A DNA stretch of 64,000 bases from positions 1 to 64,000 of the forward strand of contig CAXBCF010000008.1 in assembly GCA_963973975.1 (NCBI GenBank), given 5' to 3'. Origin of the DNA: UBA1494_A sp963973975 (GTDB lineage Bacteria > Bacteroidota > Bacteroidia > Flavobacteriales_E > Vicingaceae). Position 1 is the stretch's first letter, and each line of letters begins with the position of its first letter. Of this stretch, positions 41,273 through 50,799 are shown piece by piece. A program made the position numbers and the translations under genes. The notes below the pieces were generated by a model. The model saw only the letters and a list, made by a program, of their open reading frames with translations, searched no databases and was not told where the DNA came from.

Positions 41273-42556
41273 CTATAATTCAAAGATAGCTTTTGCTTTT
41301 AAAAGACATTCACTGTATTCACTTTCTGGTTCAGCAAGGTGGGTGATGGCACCGCCAACCGTGAGTGATAAGTAATTGGTTCGCGCAGAATAAATTAAAC
41401 TTCGAATGACCACATTAAAATCAAAGTTGCCATTAGGGTCGATGTAACCAATTGAAGAAGAGTACATTTCTCTTCGACTTTTTTCGTACTGATCAATGAG
41501 TTTCATCGCACTAATTTTTGGAGCACCTGTCATGCTGCCCATTGGAAAGGCGTGTTTAATGGCATCTGTGAAATGATAACTTTCATTTAACTCACTGCTG
41601 ATGCTTGAAATTAATTGATGTACTTGAGGAAAACTGTATACACCAAAAAGTTCTTCCACTTTTACACTTCCTTTTGCTGCTGTTCGAGATAAATCGTTTC
41701 GTACCAAATCCACAATCATTACGTTTTCAGTTTGCTCTTTTAAACTACTTCTCAAATCCAATTTGATGGCTTCATCTTCCAATACGTCTTTGCCTTTTTT
41801 TGCTGTGCCTTTAATGGGTTGTGAAATTAGTTTTCTGCCTGTTTTGTTCAAAAAGCGTTCTGGTGAAGCTCCAATTACTGCCTCCTGGTCAAATTTGTAA
41901 AAGGATGCAAAAGGCATGGGAGAATGGTTATTTAATTGGCTAAAAAGCGCTTCTGTTTGCAAATTTTCCACTTTAGAATAAAATTCTTGACAGTAATTGA
42001 TTTCGTAAATGCTTCCTAGTTGTATTTCATTTTTTAGTTGATTTACTGCTTTTAAATAATCCTGTTTACTAATCCTAGCTTGCATCTTTGGCAAGGTTTG
42101 AGTTGGAAAAGGAGTGGCTTTTTCTTTGGTCTGTTTGGCGAAATTTAACAATGGTTCAGGCGCTACATCTTGGTTGCACCAGAACTCTACAGCATTTGAA
42201 TTTCTTTTCTGAAGCAGGAGGTAAGCAGGTTCAAAAAAGCCGAGTAGAGGAAATTGAAACTTTTGTGGATATCGACTTGAGAGCGCTTCTAAATCGTTTT
42301 TTAAATCGTAAGAAAGGTGACCGAAAAGCCAAGAAGGTTGTTGTTCGTAGTATTCCTTTAATTTTAAGAAAACAACTGTATCTGCAGCAAAAATTCGGTA
42401 TGCTCCAAAGGCAGCCATCAATTCATATTGACCGTAAGGATCTTCGTATTCATTCGATTTTAGAATGGCTGAATACTTAAAATTCTTAGAAAAGCGCAAA
42501 GCATGGATAAGTAGACTTTCATTGCTTTTAACTTTAACTTCCTTGATTTTTTGCAC
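41273..42556 (-). CDS. pabB: Aminodeoxychorismate synthase component I
   Basis: 427 residues of the chorismate-binding family. The C-terminal catalytic half has QLGSIYEINYCQEF (about 179-192), SPERFLN, QPIKGTAKKG (about 247-256), NVMIVDLVRNDLSR (about 278-291), HAFPMGSMTGAPKISAM (about 335-351), and GGAITHLAEPESEY near the end. It is shorter than anthranilate synthase component I, and the PIKGT lysine fits PabB. It makes 4-amino-4-deoxychorismate for folate. The glutamine amidotransferase partner (PabA) and PabC are not adjacent. It leads the pabB-tilS-yhhQ operon, 12 bases ahead of tilS. TAAATTTG at 42561-42568 (minus strand) is a plausible -7 box. Confidence 0.9.
   Translation of the reverse strand: MQKIKEVKVKSNESLLIHALRFSKNFKYSAILKSNEYEDPYGQYELMAAFGAYRIFAADTVVFLKLKEYYEQQPSWLFGHLSYDLKNDLEALSSRYPQKFQFPLLGFFEPAYLLLQKRNSNAVEFWCNQDVAPEPLLNFAKQTKEKATPFPTQTLPKMQARISKQDYLKAVNQLKNEIQLGSIYEINYCQEFYSKVENLQTEALFSQLNNHSPMPFASFYKFDQEAVIGASPERFLNKTGRKLISQPIKGTAKKGKDVLEDEAIKLDLRSSLKEQTENVMIVDLVRNDLSRTAAKGSVKVEELFGVYSFPQVHQLISSISSELNESYHFTDAIKHAFPMGSMTGAPKISAMKLIDQYEKSRREMYSSSIGYIDPNGNFDFNVVIRSLIYSARTNYLSLTVGGAITHLAEPESEYSECLLKAKAIFEL
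41281..41288 (-). promoter_or_regulatory. Possible internal -7 box before tilS
   Basis: TATCTTTG on the minus strand, 20 bases before the tilS GTG, inside the last codons of pabB. The -33 element is not recognisable. Confidence 0.4.
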
Positions 42557-42911
42557 GAGGCAAATTTAGTGAAACGGCTAATGAAATGTTGAGTTTAGAA
42601 CTTAGAACTTAGACCATAGAATTTTGAGAAAAGAGAAAATGGAGAAAAGATGAAGGACTAAGGATTAAAGATAAAACTAGAAATGAGAAACTTGAAATGA
42701 ATTACGAATCTGGGAATTATGAATTACGAATTTTCAGTTATCAATGATCAATTAAGAATAAGGAGAAAAGATGAAGGATTACGAATTTTTAGTGTGGAGT
42801 TGTCAATCTTTAATTAGATGGGCAATTATCAAATTAGTAAATAGTGATTTTTTAAAAAAATGTCCTTTTTAACTTCTCCTACTAATCTCTTAATTTAGCC
42901 GCAAAGAAAAT
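42557..42911. other. Gene-free spacer between divergent pabB and accC
   Basis: No gene is visible. Purine-rich low-complexity DNA with a fragment of the ~280-bp repeat (ACTAGAAATGAGAAACTTGA at about 42674). A -7-like TAAATTTG faces pabB at 42561-42568, and TAATTTAG (one mismatch) at 42891-42898 faces accC. Confidence 0.65.
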
Positions 42912-44396
42912 ATGATGAAGAAAATATTAGTAGCCAATCGAGGAGAAATAGCATTGCGAATTATGCGTACTGCGAAAGAAATGGGAATTAAAACGGTAGC
43001 GGTTTTCTCCGATGCTGATCGCGAAGCTTTATTTGTTCGATTTGCTGATGAGGCTGTTAACATTGGTCCTGCTCCATCATCAGATTCTTATTTAAAAGGC
43101 GATAAAATTATTGAAGTCTGCAAAGATTTAGGGGTTGATGGCATCCATCCAGGTTATGGGTTTTTATCTGAAAATGCAGCTTTTGCTCGAAAAGTAAAAA
43201 AGGCTGGATTAATATTAATTGGGCCTTCTCCAGAAGCCATGGAAGTGATGGGAAGTAAATTGGCAGCAAAAGCTGCTGTTAAAGAATACAATATTCCCTT
43301 GGTTCCAGGTACCGATGAGGCTGTAACGGACATTGCAGCTGCTGAAAAAATTGCCAAAGAAATTGGGTTTCCAATTTTAGTAAAAGCTTCAGCTGGAGGA
43401 GGTGGAAAGGGAATGCGCATTGTTGAACGTGCTGAAGATTTTAAAGAGCAAATGGATCGAGCTGTTTCCGAAGCGATTTCTTCCTTTGGTGATGGCGCTG
43501 TTTTTATAGAACGCTACGTTGGATCACCACGACACATTGAAATACAAATTTTAGCTGATACTCATGGAAATATAGTTTATCTGTTTGAGCGCGAATGCTC
43601 CATTCAACGTCGTCATCAAAAGGTGATTGAAGAGGCGCCTTCTGCTGTTTTAACCCCAGAGTTGAGAAAAGAAATGGGAGAAGCAGCTGTGAAAGTTGCT
43701 AAGTCTTGTAATTATGTTGGAGCGGGAACAGTTGAGTTTTTATTGGATGAAAAGCTAAATTTTTATTTTTTGGAAATGAATACGCGTTTGCAAGTAGAAC
43801 ATCCAGTAACTGAACAAATCACAGGGCTTGATTTGGTTCGAGAACAGATTAAAGTTGCCAGAGGCGAAAAACTTTCATTCAAACAAGAAGATTTACGCAT
43901 TCAAGGGCATGCCTTTGAAGTGCGTGTTTATGCTGAAGATCCTCAAAATAACTTTTTACCCGATATTGGGATTTTAGAAACCTATATTCGTCCGCAGGGA
44001 CTAGGTGTTCGAGTGGATGATGGTTTTGAAGAAGGCATGCAAATTCCAATTTATTATGATCCAATGATTGCGAAATTGGTCACTTTTGGGAAAGATAGAG
44101 AAGAAGCCAGACAAAGAATGTTGCGCGCTATTGAGGAATATCAAATTAAAGGAGTAAAAACTACCTTGAGTTTTTGCCGCTTTACACTTGAACATGAAGC
44201 GTTTATTTCAGGAAAATTTGACACCAATTTTGTAAAACACCACTTTAAACCTGAATATCTCGATCAACGAAAAGAAGACGAAGAATTGGTAGCTGCACTT
44301 TTGGCAACTAAATTAGTAAGTGAGCTAAGTATTGCCAATACTAATAAAAGCGAAAAGGCTTTGCAAACTTCAAAGTGGAGAGCCAATAGAAGCTGA
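42912..44396 (+). CDS. accC: Biotin carboxylase subunit of acyl-CoA carboxylase
   Basis: 494 residues. Starts KKILVANRGEIALRIMRTAK (3-22); ATP-grasp glycine loop KASAGGGGKGMRIV (158-171); HQKVIEEAPS (235-244); and the active-site motif FLEMNTRLQVEHPVTEQ (286-302). It carboxylates biotin on its carrier protein using ATP and bicarbonate, for acetyl-CoA or propionyl-CoA carboxylase. It has about 45 more residues than the usual 446-450, as a hydrophilic C-terminal tail. No accB or carboxyltransferase is adjacent, so it may pair with subunits elsewhere. Start ATG at 42912 or 42915. Confidence 0.93.
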   Translation: MMKKILVANRGEIALRIMRTAKEMGIKTVAVFSDADREALFVRFADEAVNIGPAPSSDSYLKGDKIIEVCKDLGVDGIHPGYGFLSENAAFARKVKKAGLILIGPSPEAMEVMGSKLAAKAAVKEYNIPLVPGTDEAVTDIAAAEKIAKEIGFPILVKASAGGGGKGMRIVERAEDFKEQMDRAVSEAISSFGDGAVFIERYVGSPRHIEIQILADTHGNIVYLFERECSIQRRHQKVIEEAPSAVLTPELRKEMGEAAVKVAKSCNYVGAGTVEFLLDEKLNFYFLEMNTRLQVEHPVTEQITGLDLVREQIKVARGEKLSFKQEDLRIQGHAFEVRVYAEDPQNNFLPDIGILETYIRPQGLGVRVDDGFEEGMQIPIYYDPMIAKLVTFGKDREEARQRMLRAIEEYQIKGVKTTLSFCRFTLEHEAFISGKFDTNFVKHHFKPEYLDQRKEDEELVAALLATKLVSELSIANTNKSEKALQTSKWRANRS

Positions 44397-44510
44397 TTTT
44401 ATAACTATTTTACTTATAGGTAATTTAAAATTAGCTAACTCTTAAACAAATCTATTTAAAGTTTTAATATTCTTTTGGTTGAATTTTAAAAACATTATTT
44501 TTATAATAAA

Positions 44511-45347
44511 ATGTCAACCCTCGTTAAAAAGAGTTCCGGAGATTTAGTCGAATTTGATGAGCAAAAACTGCGAAATTCTCTTTTACGTTCTGGTGCTAAC
44601 GATACAGCTGTTGAGGAAGTTGTAAATGAAGTAAAGTTAATTCTGAAAGAAGGGCTAAGCACTAAGGAAATTTATAAAACAGCCTTTTCTTTTTTAAAGA
44701 AAAGTTCTCGGCCTTCTGCCGCTCGCTATAAATTAAAAAAAGCAATATTAGAATTGGGACCAAGTGGGTATCCGTTTGAGCGTTTCATAGCAGAAATTCT
44801 AAAATATCAAGGGTTTAAAACGGAAGTAGGTGTTCAGGTTAAAGGGCATTGTGTGACTCATGAACTCGATGTAGTTGCTGAAAAAAAAGAGCATCACTTT
44901 ATGGTGGAATGTAAATTTCACAATACATTTAACAGACACTGCGATGTGAAAGTGCCACTTTATATTAACGCTCGATTTGAAGACATTGAAAAACAGTATT
45001 TGAAAGACGAGTCTCATGATCATAAATTTCATCAAGGTTGGATTTTTACCAATACACGTTTTACATCAGATGCCATTCAATATGGAAATTGTGTTGGCTT
45101 GAAATTGGTGTCCTGGGATTATCCAAAACAAGGGAGTTTGAAGGAGCGAATCGATTTAGCTGGATTGCATCCGATTAGTTGCATTACTGGATTGAATAAA
45201 CGAGAAAAGGAAAAATTACTATTAAATGGAATTGTATTGTGCAGGCACTTGTGCGAGCAACCAGCAATTCTCGATGAGCTTGGAGTAAATATTAATCGCA
45301 AAAAAAGTATACTGAAAGAAGCAGAAGGTATTTGTGAAGGAGCCTAG
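44511..45347 (+). CDS. ATP-cone domain fused to Mrr-like restriction endonuclease domain
   Basis: 278 residues. Residues 1-90 are an ATP-cone: TLVKKSSGDLVEFDEQKLRN (3-22), EVVNEVKLILKEGLSTKEIY and SSRPSAARYKLKKAI. Residues about 92-190 look like a Mrr/PD-(D/E)XK nuclease: YPFERFIAEILKYQGFKTEV, HELDVVAEKKEHHFMVECKF with the Asp...Glu-x-Lys catalytic set, and a HQGWIFTNTRFTSDAIQYG strand-helix. The last 70 residues, with a possible helix-hairpin-like end, are unassigned. ATP-cones sense dATP/ATP in ribonucleotide reductases and NrdR. Joined to a nuclease, one expects nucleotide-controlled DNA cleavage, but the role is unknown. The protein family occurs in other Bacteroidota as I recall. Confidence 0.85.
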   Translation: MSTLVKKSSGDLVEFDEQKLRNSLLRSGANDTAVEEVVNEVKLILKEGLSTKEIYKTAFSFLKKSSRPSAARYKLKKAILELGPSGYPFERFIAEILKYQGFKTEVGVQVKGHCVTHELDVVAEKKEHHFMVECKFHNTFNRHCDVKVPLYINARFEDIEKQYLKDESHDHKFHQGWIFTNTRFTSDAIQYGNCVGLKLVSWDYPKQGSLKERIDLAGLHPISCITGLNKREKEKLLLNGIVLCRHLCEQPAILDELGVNINRKKSILKEAEGICEGA

Positions 45348-45428
45348 ATTAAACTTAACTTTGAATCTCATTAGCATATTTATAGCTTTTTAAGTTAAAA
45401 AGTATAATTCCTTAATTATCAAGAAAGC

Positions 45429-45842
45429 ATGTCGACTCAACCAATAGATCAAACTCCAAAAACTGATATCCTAAACCTAGAAGCGGTTAAAAAATTGGTT
45501 GATGCTTTTTATGAAAAAGTTCAGGAGGATTATTTATTGAAAGATATTTTTAACGAACGCATCGGGGATCAGTGGTCCAAGCATTTGGAAAAAATGTACC
45601 GTTTTTGGCAAACCATTTTATTAGACGAGCATACTTATAGTGGAAGTCCATTTTTACCACATGCTACGCTTCCAGTTCAAAAAGAGCATTTTCAACGTTG
45701 GCTCCAACTTTTTTATGAAACCATTGACGCTACTTTCGAAGGAGAAAAAGCCGAAGAAGCTAAGAAGAGAGCCGAAAAAATGGCCGCTATGTTTCACTAC
45801 AAAATCGAGTATTTTAAAGAGAAAAGTTCTAAACCTATTTAA
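45429..45842 (+). CDS. Group III truncated hemoglobin
   Basis: 137 residues. The trHb3 pattern is clear: VKKLVDAFYEKVQEDYLLKDIF (20-41), WSKHLEKMYRFWQTILLDEHTYSGSPF segments (about 49-75) and HATLPVQKEHFQRWLQLFYETID (about 78-100). The conserved HxxLPxxxxHFxRWLxLF motif provides the proximal haem histidine. Cytoplasmic; proposed roles for the group are oxygen, NO or redox chemistry rather than oxygen storage. It lies 81 bases behind the ATP-cone nuclease gene on the same strand and ends convergently with suhB. Confidence 0.92.
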   Translation: MSTQPIDQTPKTDILNLEAVKKLVDAFYEKVQEDYLLKDIFNERIGDQWSKHLEKMYRFWQTILLDEHTYSGSPFLPHATLPVQKEHFQRWLQLFYETIDATFEGEKAEEAKKRAEKMAAMFHYKIEYFKEKSSKPI

Positions 45843-45866
45843 TAATTTAAGAAAATAGGGAACCAA

Positions 45867-46664
45867 TTAATTCATGAAGAGAGTGATTTTTTCTGTAATT
45901 TCTTCATTCAAAAATGTACTTGATGCAATAATCTCTCTCCCATTCAACCAATTATCTTTTCCAGAAAAGTCGGAAATTTTACCACCCGCTTCTTTTACAA
46001 TTAAAGCTCCTGCAGCAACATCCCAAGGATGCAAGCTGTATTCAAAAAAGGCATCAAATCGACCACAAGCTACATAAGCAAGATCGACAGCTGCAGACCC
46101 CAACCTTCTAATACCTCTACTGTTGTGAGCTAAATCTTTCAGCAAACCGAAATAAGCATCAACTCGATCGTAATCATAATACGGAAAACCTGTTGCGAGT
46201 AAACTGTCTTTTAATTCAGTATTTGTACTGACTTTGATTGAATTATTATTTAAAAAAGCGCCACCATTTTTCCACGCATAAAAACATTCGTCGCGATTGA
46301 TTTCAAAAACTACTCCCAATACAATTTCATTCTCATCTTGTAAGGCTACACTCACAGAATAAACCGGTAACTTGTGAAGAAAATTTGTGGTTCCATCCAA
46401 TGGATCAATAATCCAATTGAAACGCTCTCCTTTTTTGGTTGAAGTTCCCTCTTCAGCAATGAAACCAGCTTCTGGAAGTAACTCAGCTAAACCTTCCACC
46501 AATTGTTCCTCCGCCACCTTATCGACATAGCTCACTAGAGAGTTAAGCGATTTTTCCTCAATGTCTTTCTCCGAGATTCGCTGTTCTTCAATTTTTATTT
46601 GAATCCCAACTTCTCGACTAAGCTCAACGACATCCAGACAAAGTTTTTTTAAATCTAAACTCAT
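45867..46664 (-). CDS. suhB: Inositol-1-monophosphatase family protein (SuhB-like)
   Basis: 265 residues. Metal-binding motifs are IAEEGTS (69-75), WIIDPLDGTTNFLHKLP (84-100, with Asp87, Asp90) and HPWDVAAGALIVKEAGGKIS (about 212-231). These Mg2+-dependent enzymes hydrolyse inositol-1-phosphate or related sugar phosphates; SuhB also assists rRNA transcription in some bacteria. The start overlaps the lgt stop by four bases (ATGA), so lgt and suhB are co-transcribed. Confidence 0.92.
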   Translation of the reverse strand: MSLDLKKLCLDVVELSREVGIQIKIEEQRISEKDIEEKSLNSLVSYVDKVAEEQLVEGLAELLPEAGFIAEEGTSTKKGERFNWIIDPLDGTTNFLHKLPVYSVSVALQDENEIVLGVVFEINRDECFYAWKNGGAFLNNNSIKVSTNTELKDSLLATGFPYYDYDRVDAYFGLLKDLAHNSRGIRRLGSAAVDLAYVACGRFDAFFEYSLHPWDVAAGALIVKEAGGKISDFSGKDNWLNGREIIASSTFLNEEITEKITLFMN

Positions 46665-47830
46665 GCTGTTTCAGTTTTTGGAAGGTATTTATTTTTGTTT
46701 TTCGAAAAGTAAACCATTCCAACAATTCCACAAATAAATAATGTGATGGATATTAATTCTGCTTGAGTTGCGGCAATTCCGAAAAAGTGGTAATCGGGAT
46801 TAATTCGAATTTTTTCAATGAAAAAGCGCTCGATTCCATTAAAGCTGAGGTAAAGACTGAAAATAAACCCGGGAATTGCAATTCTTTTGCGCAGACTCCA
46901 AAGTATACCGAAGATAATAAAAGCCATAACCGTTTCATAAAATGGGGTAGGCCAAGCTTTGCCTGTTAAGCTTTCGTAACCCATGCGTTGAAAATCTTCT
47001 TGAAGATCAATTCCCAAAACATTGTTAGGGTAGTCAAAAGCCCACATCCAATCAGGAAGAAAACTCATCCAATCCGGCTTTGGTGCGTCATTGGGTTGTC
47101 CCCAATCTCCGTCGCCAGCCAACTGACAGCCAATTCTGCCAACTCCATAAGCTGCCATTAATCCAGGTGCACAGGCATCTGCGACATGCACCCATCCCAA
47201 TCCATTTTTTACAGCATACCATAAAACGGATCCACCACCTACTATCAAACCACCATAAATACTCAATCCGCTAAAAGAGGTCAATGCTCCGATTGGATCA
47301 ACCATAAATTCATCAATATTTTCGAAGTTGTGAAAAAATTTAGCACCGATGATACCTGCAATGGCTGCAATCATGGTCATATTGCCCACCATTTCATGTG
47401 GTCTCAACTTCTGCTCAATGAGTTTTGGCTGTGCTAATTTGGCTTTTTCCTTCTCAAGGTATTTTAAATAGGCAAAAAGGGCAGCTCCTAAAATACCTCC
47501 AAGAAAGTTTCCCTGTGTAGAAAAGACAAAGTCCTGAGGATTTTCTACAAAAGAGCTGTAATTGGTAAATGCTTCAACTAGTTTAAAACCAATTAGAAAA
47601 CCCATTAAGCCGTTTCCTGCTAGTTCTCCAAATGAAGCTTTTTCACCCACTTTTACTTTTATTGTTTGTGCTTTTAACCATCCCAAAGCCTCTTTTCTTT
47701 TAAGTTCTTTAGTGAAAAAATAGGCTGCAGTTAGAAAGGCTAAAGCTACTAAAAAGCCAAAAGTTGGAAAAGGAAGTGGAATATTGACTCCGAGAAGGTC
47801 TCGGAGCATATCAGATACTGTTGGATACAT
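46661..47830 (-). CDS. lgt: Prolipoprotein diacylglyceryl transferase
   Basis: 389-residue polytopic membrane enzyme attaching diacylglycerol to the lipobox cysteine. The Lgt signature is GRIGCQLAGDGDWGQPNDAP (231-250). LSIYGGLIVGGGSVLW (about 189-204) and the C-terminal GIERFFIEKIRINPDY are also typical. It is about 100 residues longer than the Escherichia coli enzyme because of insertions around 45-75, 125-150 and 255-290, the longer form I recall from Bacteroidota. It overlaps suhB by four bases. A TACTTTTG -7 box lies at 47849-47856. Confidence 0.93.
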   Translation of the reverse strand: MYPTVSDMLRDLLGVNIPLPFPTFGFLVALAFLTAAYFFTKELKRKEALGWLKAQTIKVKVGEKASFGELAGNGLMGFLIGFKLVEAFTNYSSFVENPQDFVFSTQGNFLGGILGAALFAYLKYLEKEKAKLAQPKLIEQKLRPHEMVGNMTMIAAIAGIIGAKFFHNFENIDEFMVDPIGALTSFSGLSIYGGLIVGGGSVLWYAVKNGLGWVHVADACAPGLMAAYGVGRIGCQLAGDGDWGQPNDAPKPDWMSFLPDWMWAFDYPNNVLGIDLQEDFQRMGYESLTGKAWPTPFYETVMAFIIFGILWSLRKRIAIPGFIFSLYLSFNGIERFFIEKIRINPDYHFFGIAATQAELISITLFICGIVGMVYFSKNKNKYLPKTETA

Positions 47831-48167
47831 GCGTTTAGTTTAGTTGAACAAAAGTAAGCTTGAAAATTCAGTTAAGGGAGATAATTTAACAGAGTTCATT
47901 TTACCACAACTTTTTTCTATTTATTGACTAGTAAATTCAACACTCTATTAAGATTGATGCTAATAAAGCAATTAATATCGGTTTAGATATAAATTAAATT
48001 AATGCCAATGATAGACTATTTTTTAAAAGTTTCCATTTCATCGGCTGCATAAGCTAACTAATCTTAGAAATAGAGCGCTTAGTATAAGTTCACCTTTTTT
48101 TAACAATGGTGGCTGCTGTAGTTGGTAAACCGCTTCTAATTTTGGGGCTCACTTAATTTCAATTAGA
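47831..48167. other. Intergenic region between divergent lgt and sensor gene
   Basis: 337 bases. Apart from the lgt -7 box I see no gene, repeat or strong hairpin. Confidence 0.6.
47849..47856 (-). promoter_or_regulatory. -7 box for lgt-suhB
   Basis: On the minus strand TACTTTTG matches TAnnTTTG 18 bases before the lgt ATG. No clear TTG at -33. Confidence 0.5.
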
Positions 48168-50168
48168 TTGAAAAATTTCAGAGGACAACTCATTTTACTG
48201 CTTAGTGGATCAATTTTTCTTGGCATTTTAAGTTCAGTAATTACTTCATTTTACTTTTTAGAACGAGAAGAACTTCAAGATATAAATAATCAAACACAGC
48301 AATTAGAAGTACACATTCTGAATTCTTTTAAAGAGCAAGAAAATTATTTCAACTTCGAGCTGGGGAATCAAGCCTACTTTATTAATCACCACAGTAGCTA
48401 CTTAAATAATTATGAGAGATTATTAATTAAAGTTCATAACCAGATTGGTAAGCTGGAAGGGCAGAAAGACTTGCTTAACGAACCATTTCAAATTAAATTG
48501 CAGTTAATTAAAGATGGAATAATAAAATGTGATTCCATATTTAAGGAAATTATTCTTTTAGTAAAAAAGCGAGGTTTTAGAGATTATGGTTTAGAGGGAG
48601 AGATGCGCAAAAATGTTCATCAATTAGAAAATGTAGCAGAGTTGAAGCTTTCTGATGTCTTAACTTTAAGAAGACATGAAAAAGATTTTATCGTTCGGCA
48701 AGACAGTATTTACATAGTAAAGCTGTTAGAAAAACATCGTGAAATGGTCTAGCAATTGATGAACAGTTCGCTTTCTCAAATTCAAAAAGATTCAATAAAA
48801 CAGAAATTAGATAATTATAAGCAGCAGTTTTTATCACTTGCACAATTAGAACAAGAAATTGGACTTAAAACAAATCGTGGATTAAAGAATCAAATGAATC
48901 AATCCTCTAAAGAATTGATTCATAATCTAAATGAATTTAAGAGAATACTGCTAGCGTATCAAGTTAAAACTCACTATCAGCAAAATCTAATTCAACTATT
49001 CTTATGGCTATTTTTCTTGTTAGCTGCTATGATTTTAATTATTCACTTTTCCAAAAAATTTACTGCACCCCTTCAAGCTTTAACAAGAAGGATAAACTAC
49101 TTTGTTAATACCAATTTTACAGCTCGTTTAAAAAGTGAGTATTATGCTAAAAATGATGAATTGGGTCTATTGTGGAACAATTTTATAAAAATGGAGAAAG
49201 AAATTATCAACTATATTGATCTTTTTAAGGAGAAAGTAGATGAAAAGACCCTAGAGCTTTCGGCAAAAAATAAAGAAATAGCAGAACAAAAAAATAAAAC
49301 AGATGAGAAAAACAAAGATTTAATGGATGCGATGAAATATGGATGGAAACTCCAAAGAAGCATGCTGTTAAGTCCAGAACGATTAAAAAAACAGCTTGGT
49401 CATGCATTTATTTTTTTTCAACCCAAAGACATTGTAAGTGGCGATATTTATTGGACTCATAAGAGTGTACGTAAAGAAGGTACTTTACATATTTTAGCAG
49501 TGGTGGACTGTACAGGTCATGGAGTCCCAGGTGCTTTTATGAGTATATTAGCCATGAATGCTCTCAATGATGCCGTTATTACTAAAAAACATACCCAGGC
49601 TCACCACATCGTTCAATCAGTTAATAATTTTGTCTATAAATCCATGAAGTACCATTTGAATGGTAAAGATGAGAATCACTTCAAGGATGGAATGGATCTT
49701 TTGGTTTGTAAATTAACAACCGAAAAGAATGAATTGGAATATTGCGGAGCCAATAGGCCTCTTTTTATCACTAGAACCTTGTCGCAAGATAAGAACTCCA
49801 CTTTGCTAGACGGTGAATTTACTAACTCCTACAAACAAGAAATAAGTGAAGAAACCATGCTAATTGAACTCAAACCGACTAAAAATACTGCAGGAACTTT
49901 AAGTGAATCTCAATCAATGGTATTTGAAAATAATCACATCTCATTAAAACAAGATGATATGATTTATCTTACAACAGATGGATATGCCGATCAGTTTGGT
50001 GGACCGAATAGTAAGAAATTGTTGGTAAAAAAGCTTAAAAAATTATTCTTAAAGATTCATGATCAAACTTCTAAAGAGCAGGAGTCTGCAATTACTAAAA
50101 CCTTCTTGAATTGGAAAAGTTCTGAGGATCAGATTGATGATGTGACAGTATTGGGTTTTAAAGTATAG
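48168..50168 (+). pseudogene. HBM-sensor / HAMP / SpoIIE-type phosphatase gene split by an in-frame TAG
   Basis: One continuous frame is interrupted only by TAG at 48750-48752. The first 194 codons give a membrane segment (7-29) and a helical sensor ending LTLRRHEKDFIVRQDSIYIV, a hallmark of helical-bimodular (HBM) ligand domains. After the stop the same domain continues (DNYKQQFLSLAQLEQEIGL, KTNRGLKNQMNQSSKEL), followed by a membrane segment, a HAMP-like linker, a coiled coil and a SpoIIE/PP2C phosphatase (FFQPKDIVSGDIYW; VDCTGHGVPGAFMSILAMNA; LTTDGYADQFGG). The intact protein would be about 667 residues: a membrane receptor dephosphorylating anti-anti-sigma-type partners. An ATG at 48759 could start a truncated phosphatase. 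Degradation elsewhere is absent, so the stop is recent, a sequencing error, or read through. Confidence 0.85.
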
Positions 50169-50289
50169 CTTAATAGTGTTATGTTTTATCAATCTTTATT
50201 TCCTTCTATCTTGTTTTTCATGAATTGAAGTAAAGAAAATTACGTAGGTTTATCATAAGTTAAACCTTTTGAGTAGCTATTCTTTTTAA

Positions 50290-50799
50290 ATGACTGTAGA
50301 ACGAAAAATTTCGAAGATATTTAACCTAACTGATGAAAATTGGATGAAACACGTTAACCCTTGGAGTGTGTGGACAAGGTATTCTGTTTTGCCAATAATT
50401 GTTTTTGCCTTTTGGAGTAGAGTTTGGATTGGTTGGTGGTGCTTAATTCCCGGTATCTTATCCATTTTATGGATATTTTTTAATCCTATAGTTTTCTCAA
50501 AACCAAAGTCAACAAAAAATTGGGCATCAAAAGCTGTTTTGGGAGAAAGGGTTTATTTGAATCGCGATAAAGTGGAAATACCTGAAATTCATAGAAAACC
50601 AATTCATAAACTGTTAAACGCTATTTCATCTTTAGGTATGTTGTTGACAATTTGGGCAACAATTTATTATTCAATATGGGGCGCAATTTTAGGAATTGCC
50701 TTGGCTTATTTAGGAAAAAGTTGGTTTTTAGATAGAATGGTTTGGCTCTATGAGGATATGAAAGACGTGAATGAAACCTACAAAAGCTGGGATTTTTAA
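50290..50799 (+). CDS. DUF6653-like membrane protein
   Basis: 169 residues with the pattern NWMKHVNPWSVWTRYSVLPI near residues 17-36, hydrophobic pairs at about 33-65 and 110-138, and a NPIVFSKPKSTKNWASKAVLGERV loop between them, ending SWFLDRMVWLYEDM. I associate NPxSxWTR and KxxxxWxSKxVLGE with the DUF6653 family of small membrane proteins. Function unknown. It stands alone, 121 bases behind the split phosphatase gene. Confidence 0.75.
   Translation: MTVERKISKIFNLTDENWMKHVNPWSVWTRYSVLPIIVFAFWSRVWIGWWCLIPGILSILWIFFNPIVFSKPKSTKNWASKAVLGERVYLNRDKVEIPEIHRKPIHKLLNAISSLGMLLTIWATIYYSIWGAILGIALAYLGKSWFLDRMVWLYEDMKDVNETYKSWDF

Noticed and set aside
42088..42480. 130-codon plus-strand frame inside pabB
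   Set aside because: Antisense to the clearly homologous pabB N-terminal half, with no domain or start signal of its own.
48756..50168. Independent phosphatase gene starting after the TAG
   Set aside because: The residues after the TAG complete the HBM sensor domain that begins before it, and the frame is the same. A broken single gene explains the data better, though a truncated product from the later ATG remains possible.
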